Source: Desulfogranum marinum
GTDB taxonomy: Bacteria; Desulfobacterota; Desulfobulbia; Desulfobulbales; Desulfobulbaceae
Assembly: GCF_016918565.1 (NCBI RefSeq)
Contig: NZ_JAFFQD010000024.1
Location: forward strand, 20,782 to 84,781
Reading direction: 5' to 3'
DNA length: 64,000 bases
Part shown: in pieces, positions 46,614 through 55,376 of the stretch
How the letters are laid out: the number at the start of each line of letters is the position of its first letter
How positions within the stretch are numbered: position 1 is the stretch's first letter
Notes under the pieces: generated by a model
The model's input: the letters and a program-made list of their open reading frames with translations, nothing else
What the model was told of the DNA's origin: nothing
The model's database searches: none
Made by a program: the position numbers and the translations under genes

Positions 46614-46650
46614 AAAAAAGCCCTTCAGTTTTAACTCTGAAGGGCTTTTT
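46614..46650 (+). terminator. Intrinsic terminator after tRNA-Ser
   Basis: AGCCCTTCAG (46619-46628) pairs perfectly with CTGAAGGGCT (46637-46646), with A's before and TTTTT after. Confidence 0.92.
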
Positions 46651-46712
46651 GTTGTGTTGAGGAGGGGCAGGTATTACTCGCAATAATATGAAACGCAAAA
46701 AAATAAATTTGC

Positions 46713-46741
46713 TTGACGTTATTTTGTGTGGATAGTATATA
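46713..46741 (+). promoter_or_regulatory. Sigma-70 promoter upstream of the SRP RNA
   Basis: TTGACG (46713-46718), a 17-base spacer and TATATA (46736-46741) make a near-consensus promoter. The predicted start (about 46749) lies about 110 bases before the SRP RNA core, so the RNA is probably processed from a longer precursor. Confidence 0.65.
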
Positions 46742-46857
46742 GCCCAGACTCGAAGGGAAAGCAGGACGCACAATCTACAGCGTACGGAGTTTATCGTGCA
46801 GGCGTCTCAATTGCTTACTCGCTTACTCTTCGCCAGCCATATGATCGCAGCTTTGAT

Positions 46858-46953
46858 AGCCGGGTCCTGTGCAACAAAGAATCACGAACCCCGTCAGGTC
46901 CGGGAGGAAGCAGCGGCAGTGAATCTCTTTGTGTGTTACAGGGGTGCCTGGCT
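46858..46953 (+). ncRNA. ffs: Signal recognition particle RNA, small bacterial (4.5S) type
   Basis: The universal SRP core is present at about 46886-46914: GAACC, GTCAGGTCCGGGAGGAAGCA and GCGGCAG. The ends AGCCGGGTCCTGT and ACAGGGGTGCCTGGCT pair to close a hairpin of about 96 nucleotides, with ACAAAGA/TCTTTGT pairing inside. A run of eight or nine T's follows at about 46957, serving as terminator. It binds Ffh and directs membrane protein targeting. SRP RNA next to dnaX is a recurrent bacterial arrangement. Confidence 0.93.
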
Positions 46954-47004
46954 ATCATTTTTTTTAGAGTACGGATGTTGATCATATAATCCAGGAAAGT
47001 CGAT

Positions 47005-48903
47005 TTGTCCTATCTTGTCTTAGCCAGAAAATTTCGTCCCCGGTTCTTTAGTGAGGTTGTAGGCCAAAAGCCAATAGTTCGCACTTTGCAAAATGCATTG
47101 CTGCAGGAAAGGGTCGCTCATGCCTTAATATTCAGTGGCGTGCGCGGAACCGGCAAGACAACGCTTGCACGCATCATGGCCAAGGCCCTGAACTGTGAAA
47201 ACAGAAATGGAGCCGAACCCTGCAATACCTGTGCTTCCTGCCTGCAGATAACCGAAGGAAACAGCGTTGACCTGCAAGAAGTTGATGGGGCATCGAACAG
47301 AGGCATCCAGGAAATTCGCGAACTCAAAGATAAGATACGTTTTATGCCTACCAGCAGCAGGTATAAAATTATTATCATTGATGAAGTCCATATGCTGACT
47401 ACTGAGGCCTTCAATGCGTTGCTGAAAACTCTGGAAGAGCCCCCCGAACATGTGTTCTTCATGTTCGCTACCACAGAATTACATAAAGTCCCGGTTACCA
47501 TTCTTTCCCGTTGTCAACGGTACGAACTTAAACGAATTAGCCGCAAGGATCTTGCCGGTCATTTTGCAAATCTTGCCCAGCAGGAACAGGTACAAATAGA
47601 ACCTACGGCCCTGGAGATGGTGGTAAGGGAGGCTGAGGGAAGTGTTCGCGACGGACTCAGCCTGTTGGATCAGATATTTTCTTATTGCGGCCGGGAAGTA
47701 AAGGTAGAAGATGTTGTAGACGTGCTTGGTCTCGTTAATAACCAGACCGTTGCAGACCTTGCTGATGCACTTTTGCAAAGAGATCTGAGTGCAGTGTACG
47801 TGCTTCTGGAAGATATCTATAATCAGGGAATGGATTTTAAACGGTTGAGCAATGAGCTGCTCTCTTGGTTCCGTAATCTTGTCATTTGTAAAATCAACCC
47901 CGGTGAAGAGTTCTTCGATCTTCCTGAAGATGATTTGTTGCGACTCCAGCAGAGTGTTAGCGGACAGAGCCTGGAAACCCTGACCGCAATATTTAATCTC
48001 CTGCTCGAAGGGCTTGAAAAAGCACATTTCTCTGCCTATTCGCGCCTTTCGCTTGAACTTACCTTTATTAAAATATTTCAAATAGGCAATATTGTTCCGG
48101 TTGGAGAGCTTATCACTCGGTTCGACAACCTGTTGGCAGAGGTTCCGGAAACTGTTATTGAGCAGTTTTCTCAAGTAACAACGCGTACCGTTCCCGTGTC
48201 ACCGGTCAAGCAGGCTCAGCCTGTTCCAAGTGCCCCTGCGCCTGCCGGGGAAAAGCCAGTCTCTTCGCCTGTAGCCACTGTTGAGTTACAAGAGGCATCG
48301 CCGGTAAGTACTGCAGCGCAAGGGGCCCCTGTTGAAGTGACGCCGCCTAAAGCTAAATCAGCGGTTGCTGTGCAGAACAATGCCCCCATAGATTCGCAGC
48401 AGGCCGAAACACAGGGTGCAGCATCTTCTACAGTGGAGCAGATAGAGAAAAAAAAAGATATCCGTCGTGACTGGGATGGATTTATTGCCTATGTCCGTGA
48501 GCGGCAGCCATGGATGTCTGCCTCTTTGCAGCGTGCTTCTTCGGTAAAACAGGTCGGGGCAGAGCTGGTTATTCAATTTGACGACAGTATAGAGTGTAGT
48601 TTGCTGAGGCAGAAAAAATATATTCAGCCGCTCACAGAATTTTTTCTTGATTTTTTCCAAAAAAACCTCACTATTCGTTTTGATGTGCCGGAAGGCCAGG
48701 ATTGCGAAATAGCTGCAGAGAACGGACAAAAACCGCATTTGGAGCGCAGGGCTCTTGCAAATGATCCGTTGGTACTTACAGCTGTCGAAATTTTTAATGG
48801 CCAGGTCGGTGACATTCGAATTGGACCACGATTTAGAAAAAAGAATGAACAGGAAAAAACGCCGGAGGCAATCAGCCCGGCGGACACGCATACAGAAGAG
48901 TAA
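47005..48903 (+). CDS. dnaX: DNA polymerase III subunits gamma and tau
   Basis: A 632-residue clamp-loader subunit. The AAA+ domain occupies residues 1-360: Walker A GVRGTGKTTLARI, four-cysteine zinc site (CENRNGAEPCNTCASC), Walker B IIIIDEVHMLT and SRC sensor ILSRCQRYEL. A proline/alanine-rich linker (about 385-480) leads to the tau C-terminal domain. The start is an unusual TTG (47005) with AGGAAAG before it; the protein begins SYLVLARKFRPRFF as in relatives, so no later start fits. It leads the dnaX-ybaB-recR operon. Confidence 0.94.
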   Translation: MSYLVLARKFRPRFFSEVVGQKPIVRTLQNALLQERVAHALIFSGVRGTGKTTLARIMAKALNCENRNGAEPCNTCASCLQITEGNSVDLQEVDGASNRGIQEIRELKDKIRFMPTSSRYKIIIIDEVHMLTTEAFNALLKTLEEPPEHVFFMFATTELHKVPVTILSRCQRYELKRISRKDLAGHFANLAQQEQVQIEPTALEMVVREAEGSVRDGLSLLDQIFSYCGREVKVEDVVDVLGLVNNQTVADLADALLQRDLSAVYVLLEDIYNQGMDFKRLSNELLSWFRNLVICKINPGEEFFDLPEDDLLRLQQSVSGQSLETLTAIFNLLLEGLEKAHFSAYSRLSLELTFIKIFQIGNIVPVGELITRFDNLLAEVPETVIEQFSQVTTRTVPVSPVKQAQPVPSAPAPAGEKPVSSPVATVELQEASPVSTAAQGAPVEVTPPKAKSAVAVQNNAPIDSQQAETQGAASSTVEQIEKKKDIRRDWDGFIAYVRERQPWMSASLQRASSVKQVGAELVIQFDDSIECSLLRQKKYIQPLTEFFLDFFQKNLTIRFDVPEGQDCEIAAENGQKPHLERRALANDPLVLTAVEIFNGQVGDIRIGPRFRKKNEQEKTPEAISPADTHTEE

Positions 48904-48920
48904 CGAGGGTATAATATATT

Positions 48921-49229
48921 ATGAACATGGGCGATCTGATGAAGCAGGCTCAGCAGTTTCAAGCTAAGCTGAGCGATATTCAACAGGAATTAGGAAAAAA
49001 GACTGTAACAGGTAGCGCCGGCGCAGGAATGGTAACAGCTACCGTCAATGGCAATAGCGAATTGCTGGATCTCCATATAGAACCGGGAATCGTCAATGCA
49101 GACGATGTACAGATGCTGGAAGACCTTGTTACTGCCGCAGTCAATGATGGCCTGCAGAAGGCTAAAGAGGTAGGTAAAACGGAAATGGGGAAGTTAACCG
49201 GCGGCGTCAATATTCCTGGATTATTTTAG
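48921..49229 (+). CDS. YbaB/EbfC family nucleoid-associated protein
   Basis: A 102-residue protein with the family pattern MGDLMKQAQQFQAKLSDIQQ, a central GMVTATVNGNSELLDLHI and GVNIPGLF at the end. These proteins bind DNA as dimers. Location between dnaX and recR is the standard order. Confidence 0.94.
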   Translation: MNMGDLMKQAQQFQAKLSDIQQELGKKTVTGSAGAGMVTATVNGNSELLDLHIEPGIVNADDVQMLEDLVTAAVNDGLQKAKEVGKTEMGKLTGGVNIPGLF

Positions 49230-49239
49230 GTCAATTAAG

Positions 49240-49842
49240 ATGCATATCGTGCCTCCGGCGCTGGAACGTTTGATCAAAGAACTTGGTTATTTCCCAGGGA
49301 TAGGCGAGAAAACGGCAACCCGACTCGCTTTACACATTCTTCGTAAACCAGCAACAGATGCGAAGCGACTTGCCGAGGCCCTGGCCGAATTACATAACTC
49401 CATCCAGCTGTGCAGCGTTTGTTATACTTTCTCAGAGACAGACACGTGCGATGTGTGCAGTGATGTACGACGTAAAAGTGATGTGGTCTGTGTGGTGGAA
49501 GAGCCTGGAGATTTGCTGGCTATAGAAAAGACAGCTGTTTTTAAAGGCGTGTACCATATCCTACATGGAGCATTATCGCCGATGGATGGTATTGGACCCG
49601 ATGAGCTCAAAATAAAAGAATTAGTTAAAAGAATCCAAACGGGTGGAATTAAAGAGGTGGTTCTTGCTACGAGTTCCACTGTACCTGGAGAGGCAACAGC
49701 CGCTTATCTTGCGAACCTGCTGCAAAAGAGCCCGGTTGCTACCAGTCGCCTTGCGTGTGGCATACCAATGGGGATGGATATTAAATACGCAGATATTCAC
49801 ACACTTGGCAGAGCAATAGAATCACGGCAATCTTTGGATTAA
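49240..49842 (+). CDS. recR: Recombination mediator RecR
   Basis: A 200-residue RecR with helix-hairpin-helix (LGYFPGIGEKTATRLALHIL), a four-cysteine zinc finger (CSVCYTFSETDTCDVC), a Toprim domain (VCVVEEPGDLLAIEKT) and a Walker-like end (ACGIPMGMDIKYADIHTLGR). It loads RecA at gaps with RecF/RecO. It ends the dnaX-ybaB-recR operon. Confidence 0.96.
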   Translation: MHIVPPALERLIKELGYFPGIGEKTATRLALHILRKPATDAKRLAEALAELHNSIQLCSVCYTFSETDTCDVCSDVRRKSDVVCVVEEPGDLLAIEKTAVFKGVYHILHGALSPMDGIGPDELKIKELVKRIQTGGIKEVVLATSSTVPGEATAAYLANLLQKSPVATSRLACGIPMGMDIKYADIHTLGRAIESRQSLD

Positions 49843-49959
49843 AGATGTCCCGGTTGAGAAGAATGTCGGGCAGGGTGCCTCATAATTGAGAGCAAACTGG
49901 AAAGATAACTTTTTTTAAGAGAAAAAAACAACATCTTTGGATCAATTTGCCATTTTCTC

Positions 49960-49988
49960 TTGACACTCTGGGTGATTGCAGGTATTTA
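49960..49988 (+). promoter_or_regulatory. Sigma-70 promoter of tRNA-Val
   Basis: Consensus TTGACA at 49960-49965, exact 17-base spacer and TATTTA at 49983-49988, about 60 bases before the tRNA. Confidence 0.7.
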
Positions 49989-50046
49989 ATTACAGTTTTT
50001 CACATAAGGCTTTCCACCAAAGCCGCAGGTAAACATAATATGATGT

Positions 50047-50121
50047 AGGCGCGTAGCTCAGCGGGAGAGCGCTACCTTGACGTGGTAGAAGTCGGCGGTT
50101 CGACACCGCCCGCGCCTACCA
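50047..50121 (+). tRNA. tRNA-Val (anticodon GAC)
   Basis: Acceptor AGGCGCG (50047-50053) pairs with CGCGCCT (50111-50117), then A and encoded CCA. The anticodon stem CTACC/GGTAG holds GAC at 50079-50081; the T arm GGCGG-TTCGACA-CCGCC is complete. Confidence 0.96.
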
Positions 50122-50193
50122 GAATAATAAAGGCTAGGATGCAGGGGATAGTTTTGTCCCTTGATCATTAGCCTTTCCTATTTACAGGCAATA

Positions 50194-52119
50194 ATGACAC
50201 AGATAGCAGTCTCGGTTCAGGACGGAGAACAAAAGCAGTTTGCTTCAGGCATCACCATTGCTGAAGCTCTCAAGGACTTGGTTTCAAATAAGCAACGAAA
50301 ACAAATTGTTGCATCTGTTTGCAATGGTCTCCCGTCCGACTTAGGCACTACGCTTACCACCGATTCTGTGCTCGAGCCTATTTTACTCGCATCAGAGCAA
50401 GGGCTGGATATACTTCGCCACTCCACTGCCCATATCATGGCGCTGGCCGTGAAAAATATCTATGGTAATGATGTGAAAGTTGCCATCGGGCCTGCGATAA
50501 GCGACGGCTTTTATTACGATTTTGACAAGAAAAAAGCTTTCTCTCCAGAAGATTTCGAAGCCATAGAAAACAAAATGGCTGAGATTGTCGCAGGGCGGCT
50601 ACCCTTTGAAAGGCAGGAAGTGACAAAGGCCGAAGCTATAAAGCTTTTTGATGAGTTGGGTGAAAGCTATAAGGTGGAACTGCTTAATGATATGGAAGCG
50701 GATCCTGTTTCCATATACAAACAGGATGGATTTATAGATCTTTGTCGTGGACCACATATCCCTGATTCCTCCTGGCTGAAAGTGTTTAAATTGCTTCGGG
50801 TTGCCGGATCGTACTGGCGTGGTGATGAAAAAAAACAGATGCTCACCCGTATTTACGGGACAGCTTTTACCGATAAAAAAGATCTGAAGCGCTACCTTAA
50901 CCAGCTGGAAGAAGCGAAAAAACGTGACCACCGCAAACTTGGCAAAGAACTGGGCTTGTTCACCATTCAGGATCAAATTGGGCCTGGTCTCATTTTATGG
51001 CAGCCTAAAGGTGCATTGCTGCGTAAATTAATAGAAGACTACTGGAAGGAAGAACATTACAAAAGCGGTTACGAACTGCTTTATACACCACACATTGCCC
51101 GGCAGGACTTGTGGAAAACTTCCGGACATCTCGATTTTTATGGTGAGAATATGTATTCTGCCATGGAAATTGATGAGGTGATGTACCAGCTGAAACCGAT
51201 GAACTGTCCGTTTCATATAGGTGTGTACAACGCAACTAAACATAGCTATCGTGAATTTCCTATTCGTTGGTGTGAGCTCGGTACAGTATATAGATATGAG
51301 CGTACCGGTGCTCTCCACGGTTTAATGCGTGTTCGCGGATTCACTCAGGACGATGCGCATATATTTTGTCGACCTGACCAGCTCGAAGACGAAATTTTTA
51401 ATATTATCGATTTAAATCTGCATATTCTCAAGACATTTGGTTTCGATGAATATGACGTGTATCTGTCTACCCGTCCAGAAAAGTATGTTGGTTCTGACGA
51501 ACACTGGGAATTGTCAACAGATGCGCTGAAGCAGGCACTGGAAAAGAAGGGGCTTAACTATTCCATTGATCCAGGTGAAGGTGTTTTTTACGGTCCCAAA
51601 ATAGACATCAAGATCAAGGATCAACTTGGACGTTCCTGGCAGTGCTCAACCATCCAGGTTGATTTTAACCTGCCCGAACGTTTCCAGATGACCTACACCG
51701 GCGAAGACGGTGCAGAACATCAGCCGATTATGATCCATCGTGCGCTGATGGGATCTTTAGAACGGTTTATAGGTATTCTTATCGAGCATTATGCTGGTGC
51801 CTTTCCGTTATGGATGGCTCCGGAGCAAGCCAGGATCATGAATATTACTGATGATCAGGGCGAATACTGCGAACGCGTCTTTAATCAGTTGCGAAAAGCG
51901 GGGATCCGTATTAGCAAAGACCTGCGTAATGAAAAACTTAATTATAAAATTCGCGAAGCACAGCTGAAAAAAATCTCCTATATGCTTATAGTTGGTGAGC
52001 GCGAAAAGGAAGAAGGCACTGTAACGGTAAGGATGCGAAATGGCAAAAATTTGCCACCTATGCGACCGGAACAGTTTGTCGAATTTATTGAAAAAGAATG
52101 CGAAGAGGTAACATCCTGA
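50194..52119 (+). CDS. thrS: Threonyl-tRNA synthetase
   Basis: A 641-residue class II synthetase, normal length. Domains: TGS (about 1-62), editing domain with HSTAHIMALAV (zinc-like HxxxH) and C-rich FIDLCRGPHIP, catalytic core with motif 2 GTVYRYERTGALHGLMRVRG, MNCPFH zinc cysteine and motif 3 GSLERFIGILIEHY, and the anticodon-binding domain. The ATG at 50194 gives the usual N-terminus; upstream in-frame TTG at 50161 adds unlike residues. It begins the thrS-infC-rpmI-rplT run. Confidence 0.97.
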   Translation: MTQIAVSVQDGEQKQFASGITIAEALKDLVSNKQRKQIVASVCNGLPSDLGTTLTTDSVLEPILLASEQGLDILRHSTAHIMALAVKNIYGNDVKVAIGPAISDGFYYDFDKKKAFSPEDFEAIENKMAEIVAGRLPFERQEVTKAEAIKLFDELGESYKVELLNDMEADPVSIYKQDGFIDLCRGPHIPDSSWLKVFKLLRVAGSYWRGDEKKQMLTRIYGTAFTDKKDLKRYLNQLEEAKKRDHRKLGKELGLFTIQDQIGPGLILWQPKGALLRKLIEDYWKEEHYKSGYELLYTPHIARQDLWKTSGHLDFYGENMYSAMEIDEVMYQLKPMNCPFHIGVYNATKHSYREFPIRWCELGTVYRYERTGALHGLMRVRGFTQDDAHIFCRPDQLEDEIFNIIDLNLHILKTFGFDEYDVYLSTRPEKYVGSDEHWELSTDALKQALEKKGLNYSIDPGEGVFYGPKIDIKIKDQLGRSWQCSTIQVDFNLPERFQMTYTGEDGAEHQPIMIHRALMGSLERFIGILIEHYAGAFPLWMAPEQARIMNITDDQGEYCERVFNQLRKAGIRISKDLRNEKLNYKIREAQLKKISYMLIVGEREKEEGTVTVRMRNGKNLPPMRPEQFVEFIEKECEEVTS

Positions 52120-52161
52120 ATACCTTGAGCATAGCAGAGTAAAACAACTGGAGGAACGGAC

Positions 52162-52707
52162 ATTAAAAAACGAGGCAGAAAACTTCCACAGCAGCAGGAA
52201 ATCAAGGTCAAAACCAACGAAGATATTAATTATTCTCAGGTTCGCCTGGTTGATGCTGATGGTACGCAGCGCGGTGTTGTAAGTGCAAAAGAAGCTCTTG
52301 ATATTGCATATGACCAGGGACTAGACTTGGTTGAAGTATCCGATAAAGCAGATCCCCCTGTCTGTCGGGTCATGAATTATGACAAATATCGTTACGAGTT
52401 GAAGAAGAAGCAGCAAGAAGCTAAGAAAAAGCAAACAGTTATCGAAACAAAAGAGATTAAGTTCAGGCCAAAGACGGAAACGCATGACCTTAATTTCAAA
52501 ATTAAGAAAATCAAGCAATTCCTTGACGCAAAAAACAAAGTAAAGGTGACTATGCGGTTTCGTGGTAGAGAAATCGTGTACGCCCAGTCAATAGGACTTG
52601 CCGCTCTTAACAAGATAGCTGATTCTCTGCGAGAAGACTGCGTAATTCTTCAGGAACCAAAAATGGAAGGGCGACAACTCGTGATGTTTGTTGGTCCAAA
52701 AGCTTAA
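52162..52707 (+). CDS. infC: Translation initiation factor IF-3, AUU start codon
   Basis: A 181-residue IF-3. The start is the non-standard AUU at 52162, with GGAGG 6-7 bases before it; the frame then reads KKRGRKLPQQQEIKVKTNED and INYSQVRLVDADG, matching the IF-3 N-domain, whereas the first ATG in frame would remove about a third of the protein. The linker and C-domain (IKFRPKTETHDLNFKIKKIK; KVTMRFRGREI) are intact. AUU lets IF-3 repress its own translation, as established for infC in other bacteria. Confidence 0.95.
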   Translation: MKKRGRKLPQQQEIKVKTNEDINYSQVRLVDADGTQRGVVSAKEALDIAYDQGLDLVEVSDKADPPVCRVMNYDKYRYELKKKQQEAKKKQTVIETKEIKFRPKTETHDLNFKIKKIKQFLDAKNKVKVTMRFRGREIVYAQSIGLAALNKIADSLREDCVILQEPKMEGRQLVMFVGPKA

Positions 52708-52800
52708 CTTGTAGTATTGAACGTTGAACGGATAAGAAATATTCCTGAACTCGATCCGGCCAGGGGAGAGCAGGGAAGAGCAATATAAGGAGATTGAGTA

Positions 52801-52998
52801 ATGCCAAAGATGAAGACAAACAGAGGTGCGGCTAAGCGTTTTCGTGCCACAGGATCCGGTAAAATTCGCCGTAGCAAAGCTTTTACCTCGCACATTCTGA
52901 CCAAAAAATCAACCAAGCGTAAAAGAGGTTTGCGTCAAAGCGGGTTGATCGCAGAATGCGATACGAAAGCAATTAAGCGTATGTTGCCTTACATGTAG
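52801..52998 (+). CDS. rpmI: 50S ribosomal protein L35
   Basis: A 65-residue basic protein beginning [20 protein letters not shown] and ending LPYM, the usual L35 form. A TAAGGAG site precedes the ATG. It sits between infC and rplT as in most bacteria. Confidence 0.97.
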   Translation: MPKMKTNRGAAKRFRATGSGKIRRSKAFTSHILTKKSTKRKRGLRQSGLIAECDTKAIKRMLPYM

Positions 52999-53071
52999 GC
53001 AATTACAGCCACAGCTTTCTGAAAGTTTAGATTAATAGATTTTTTTATAAGAGAACGTATTGGAGTAAAGT

Positions 53072-53428
53072 ATGGCTCGTGTAACTCGCGGATTTAAAGC
53101 ACGCCGCAGAAGAAATAAAGTTTTAAAGATGGCAAAAGGTTTTCGTGGTGGAAAGAGTCGTCTCTTTCGAACAGCTACTGAAGCTGTTGATCGCGCACTT
53201 TGCTATGCCTATCGTGACCGCCGTACCAAGAAAAGAGAATTCCGTAAACTTTGGATCACTCGCATCAGTGCTGCGGCCAAAGCCAATGGCACTAATTATT
53301 CTAAATTTGTCGGCGGAATGCATAAAAACGATATTGAGCTGGACAGGAAAGTACTTTCCAATTTGGCAATAGTCGATCCCAATGCATTTTCCGTAGTAGT
53401 TAAGGCTGCAGGGCAGGGTGCTGCCTGA
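53072..53428 (+). CDS. rplT: 50S ribosomal protein L20
   Basis: A 118-residue L20: [40 protein letters not shown] and the [19 protein letters not shown]-binding segment are intact. In many bacteria L20 represses the infC-rpmI-rplT mRNA. Confidence 0.97.
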   Translation: MARVTRGFKARRRRNKVLKMAKGFRGGKSRLFRTATEAVDRALCYAYRDRRTKKREFRKLWITRISAAAKANGTNYSKFVGGMHKNDIELDRKVLSNLAIVDPNAFSVVVKAAGQGAA

Positions 53429-53437
53429 GTTCAATTT

Positions 53438-53551
53438 ATGGATAACGAGCTACGGCATCTACAAGCTGCAGCTCACAATGAATTGCAGCAGATTATATAA
53501 TCCCAGGATCTCGTACTTTTTAAAAGGGTATCTTTGCAGAAAAGTTACTTG
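53438..53551 (+). pseudogene. pheS: pheS remnant (N-terminal fragment)
   Basis: Nine bases after rplT an ATG opens a frame reading MDNELRHLQAAAHNELQQII, then TAA at 53498, and in the same frame SQDLVLFKRVSLQKSYL. This resembles the start of phenylalanyl-tRNA synthetase alpha (coiled-coil beginning followed by the ...DL..fKvkYLGKKG region) and lies exactly where pheS is expected. The rest is absent, so the gene is dead here. The match is short, so the identification leans on position. Confidence 0.55.
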
Positions 53552-54059
53552 TGACTGGGATTAATTTTAATTACGTTTCTTTCTTCTCAATAGATAGTAC
53601 TCGTTTATTAAATTTCTAATCCATCGGAACAACCAAAAAGCTAAATCATTTTGGGTCTTAGGGCCAAAACCAATGGTTTCCGTGTAGTAAAAGTGTTAGC
53701 CAAGGTTCTACGCGTCATAATGGTTGAGATGATATTTTTTTAACCTGCATGTCCTAATGCAGGTGCTGTCTCAAATATTCGCTTTTCCAAGAGCGTAAAA
53801 CTCACAGCAGTAAAATACTCTGATATCGAATCCAAAAAAAGTCAGTGATACTATACTGAAATTAAATGTGCTGTGTTGATGCAGGATGTCCGTTTTTGAT
53901 GTCAGCATTCTATCTCCTACCTTTGTGTTGAGAAATTCAATCCGTTTGCCGAGGCCCAAAAAGCCGGAACTCAAGATTTCCTTAAGTAATACTAAAAAAG
54001 CCTCGAAAAATTAGACACAGTCTTGTGGTATGTAGCTCTCACATTTTTCAATGCAATAG
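53552..54059. other. Non-coding DNA between pheS and pheT remnants
   Basis: About 500 bases where the bodies of pheS and pheT would be expected. No frame with recognisable homology remains; a 67-codon minus-strand frame at 53771-53974 is unsupported. Confidence 0.5.
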
Positions 54060-54167
54060 CTACTTCCGCAAATTTTACCGTATAAACAAAAAAATATTGA
54101 ATCTGCAGAGCTGTTTGATGTATATCGTGACAAGCTCGGTAAAGATGGATATACAAGTGTGGTTTGA
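54060..54167 (+). pseudogene. pheT: pheT remnant (C-terminal fragment)
   Basis: The plus strand encodes NIESAELFDVYRDKLGKDGY followed by TSV and a stop at 54165-54167. This matches the anticodon-binding end of PheT (..i-E-s-v-E-L-F-D-v-Y-r-g..-G..kS-v). It lies before ihfA exactly where pheT ends in E. coli-like gene order. The remaining conserved C-terminal residues (rTLtdeEv) are lost. Confidence 0.6.
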
Positions 54168-54290
54168 ACAGGTATACTGTTTGAATTCCATCTAACGATT
54201 TCAACTACTACCAGTTGACCATGCACATCAATAGATTGTAAGAGCACGCATGCGTCAATTTAATGCACGCTATAGAGAAGGATCTGAAGC

Positions 54291-54581
54291 ATGAAGAAAA
54301 AGAATGTCACCCGTAAAGAGTTAGCAATTTCTGTAAACGAAAAACTGGGGGTTTCGCAGCGAAATGCTGCCGAGATTGTCGATACTGTTTTTTCCACTAT
54401 GAAAGACACCATGGTTGGTGGTGAATCTATTAAGCTTGTCCAGTTTGGTACTTTATCCGTTCGGAATAAGGCTCCTCGTCGTGGTCGTAACCCACGTACA
54501 GGCGAATCCATGATTATTACCAAACGGCAGATGGTTTCTTTTCGTCCGAGTAAACGCTTGCGGGAGCGGTTGAATAAATAA
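54291..54581 (+). CDS. ihfA: Integration host factor subunit alpha / HU-family DNA-binding protein
   Basis: A 96-residue HU/IHF protein. VTRKELAISVNEKLGVSQRN is the N-terminal helix pair and VRNKAPRRGRNPRTGESM contains the conserved arm with the intercalating Pro (RNP). Position after the pheT scar and before a MerR gene identifies it as IhfA. It bends DNA for regulation and recombination. Confidence 0.93.
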   Translation: MKKKNVTRKELAISVNEKLGVSQRNAAEIVDTVFSTMKDTMVGGESIKLVQFGTLSVRNKAPRRGRNPRTGESMIITKRQMVSFRPSKRLRERLNK

Positions 54582-54720
54582 TTGTGCTATTGTATAGTTA
54601 TCACGCTTTAAAAAAACGATTGAGGAAGGATAACATCTAATGAAAATGGTTGCGGATATGATCTAGAAACACTGGTTTCTTGAGCATGCCCTCCATCAAG
54701 TTTCTTTACTTTATAGACCT

Positions 54721-55110
54721 GTGACTACCAGTTCACCCGATATCGAACGATTGCCGGATAAAAAATATTTCCGAATAGGGGAGGTTAGTTCCCTGTTAGG
54801 TGTAGACGCGCACGTTTTACGATACTGGGAAAAAGAATTTAAGATGGTCAAACCCTATCGCGGTAAATCCAAACAACGGCTTTACAGACGACAGGATGTT
54901 CAAACCCTGCTGAATATCCGACAATTGCTTCATCAGGAAGGGTATACCATCTCCGGTGCTCGTAAATTACTGGCAAAAAAGTCTATCAAATCAAGTAAAG
55001 AAAAGAAAATAAAGGTGACGCCTTCTCCAGCAATTGCAGACAATAGGTTGCAGTTGATTAAATCTGAGCTAAACTTTATTTTGGCTCAGCTTAATCAGCC
55101 AAGAAAATAA
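54721..55110 (+). CDS. MerR-family transcriptional regulator
   Basis: A 129-residue protein with a winged helix of the MerR type (KKYFRIGEVSSLLGVDAHVL, RYWEKEF, RLYRRQDVQTLLNIRQLLHQ, GYTISGARKLL) and a short C-terminal tail with no effector domain. The start is GTG at 54721. MerR genes of this kind routinely follow ihfA in proteobacteria. Its targets are unknown. Confidence 0.9.
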   Translation: MTTSSPDIERLPDKKYFRIGEVSSLLGVDAHVLRYWEKEFKMVKPYRGKSKQRLYRRQDVQTLLNIRQLLHQEGYTISGARKLLAKKSIKSSKEKKIKVTPSPAIADNRLQLIKSELNFILAQLNQPRK

Positions 55111-55129
55111 CAGATAGCCCAACTAGAAG

Positions 55130-55158
55130 TTGACACAAGATGGCTGGAATGCTATCTA
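55130..55158 (+). promoter_or_regulatory. Sigma-70 promoter of tRNA-Pro
   Basis: Consensus TTGACA at 55130-55135, 17-base spacer and TATCTA at 55153-55158, 14 bases before the tRNA. Confidence 0.72.
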
Positions 55159-55172
55159 TGAGCAGCGAATTT

Positions 55173-55249
55173 CGGAACGTAGCGCAGCCTGGTAGCGCAC
55201 CTGAATGGGGTTCAGGGGGCCGGAGGTTCAAATCCTCTCGTTCCGACCA
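55173..55249 (+). tRNA. tRNA-Pro (anticodon GGG)
   Basis: Acceptor CGGAACG (55173-55179) pairs with CGTTCCG (55239-55245), then A and encoded CCA. Anticodon stem CCTGA/TCAGG encloses GGG at 55207-55209; the T arm GGAGG-TTCAAAT-CCTCT is present. Confidence 0.96.
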
Positions 55250-55251
55250 GT

Positions 55252-55297
55252 AAAAACGGGCACTTAGCATATCTTGCTAAGTGCCCGTTTTCCTTTT
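55252..55297 (+). terminator. Intrinsic terminator after tRNA-Pro
   Basis: AAAACGGGCACTTAGC (55253-55268) pairs perfectly with GCTAAGTGCCCGTTTT (55276-55291), followed by CCTTTTT. Confidence 0.94.
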
Positions 55298-55376
55298 TGT
55301 AGTAATCTTTGTTTTTTGTAAATTGATTCTCCATAAGAAGTACAATCAGGTGGCGCATCGTTTACAGTGCCCTTCA

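Noticed and set aside
47479..48174. Open frame of 231 codons opposite dnaX
   Set aside because: Antisense to a clear dnaX gene, without a ribosome site or recognisable protein features.
53771..53974. 67-codon minus-strand frame in the pheST scar
   Set aside because: No homology or ribosome site; more likely chance in decayed DNA.
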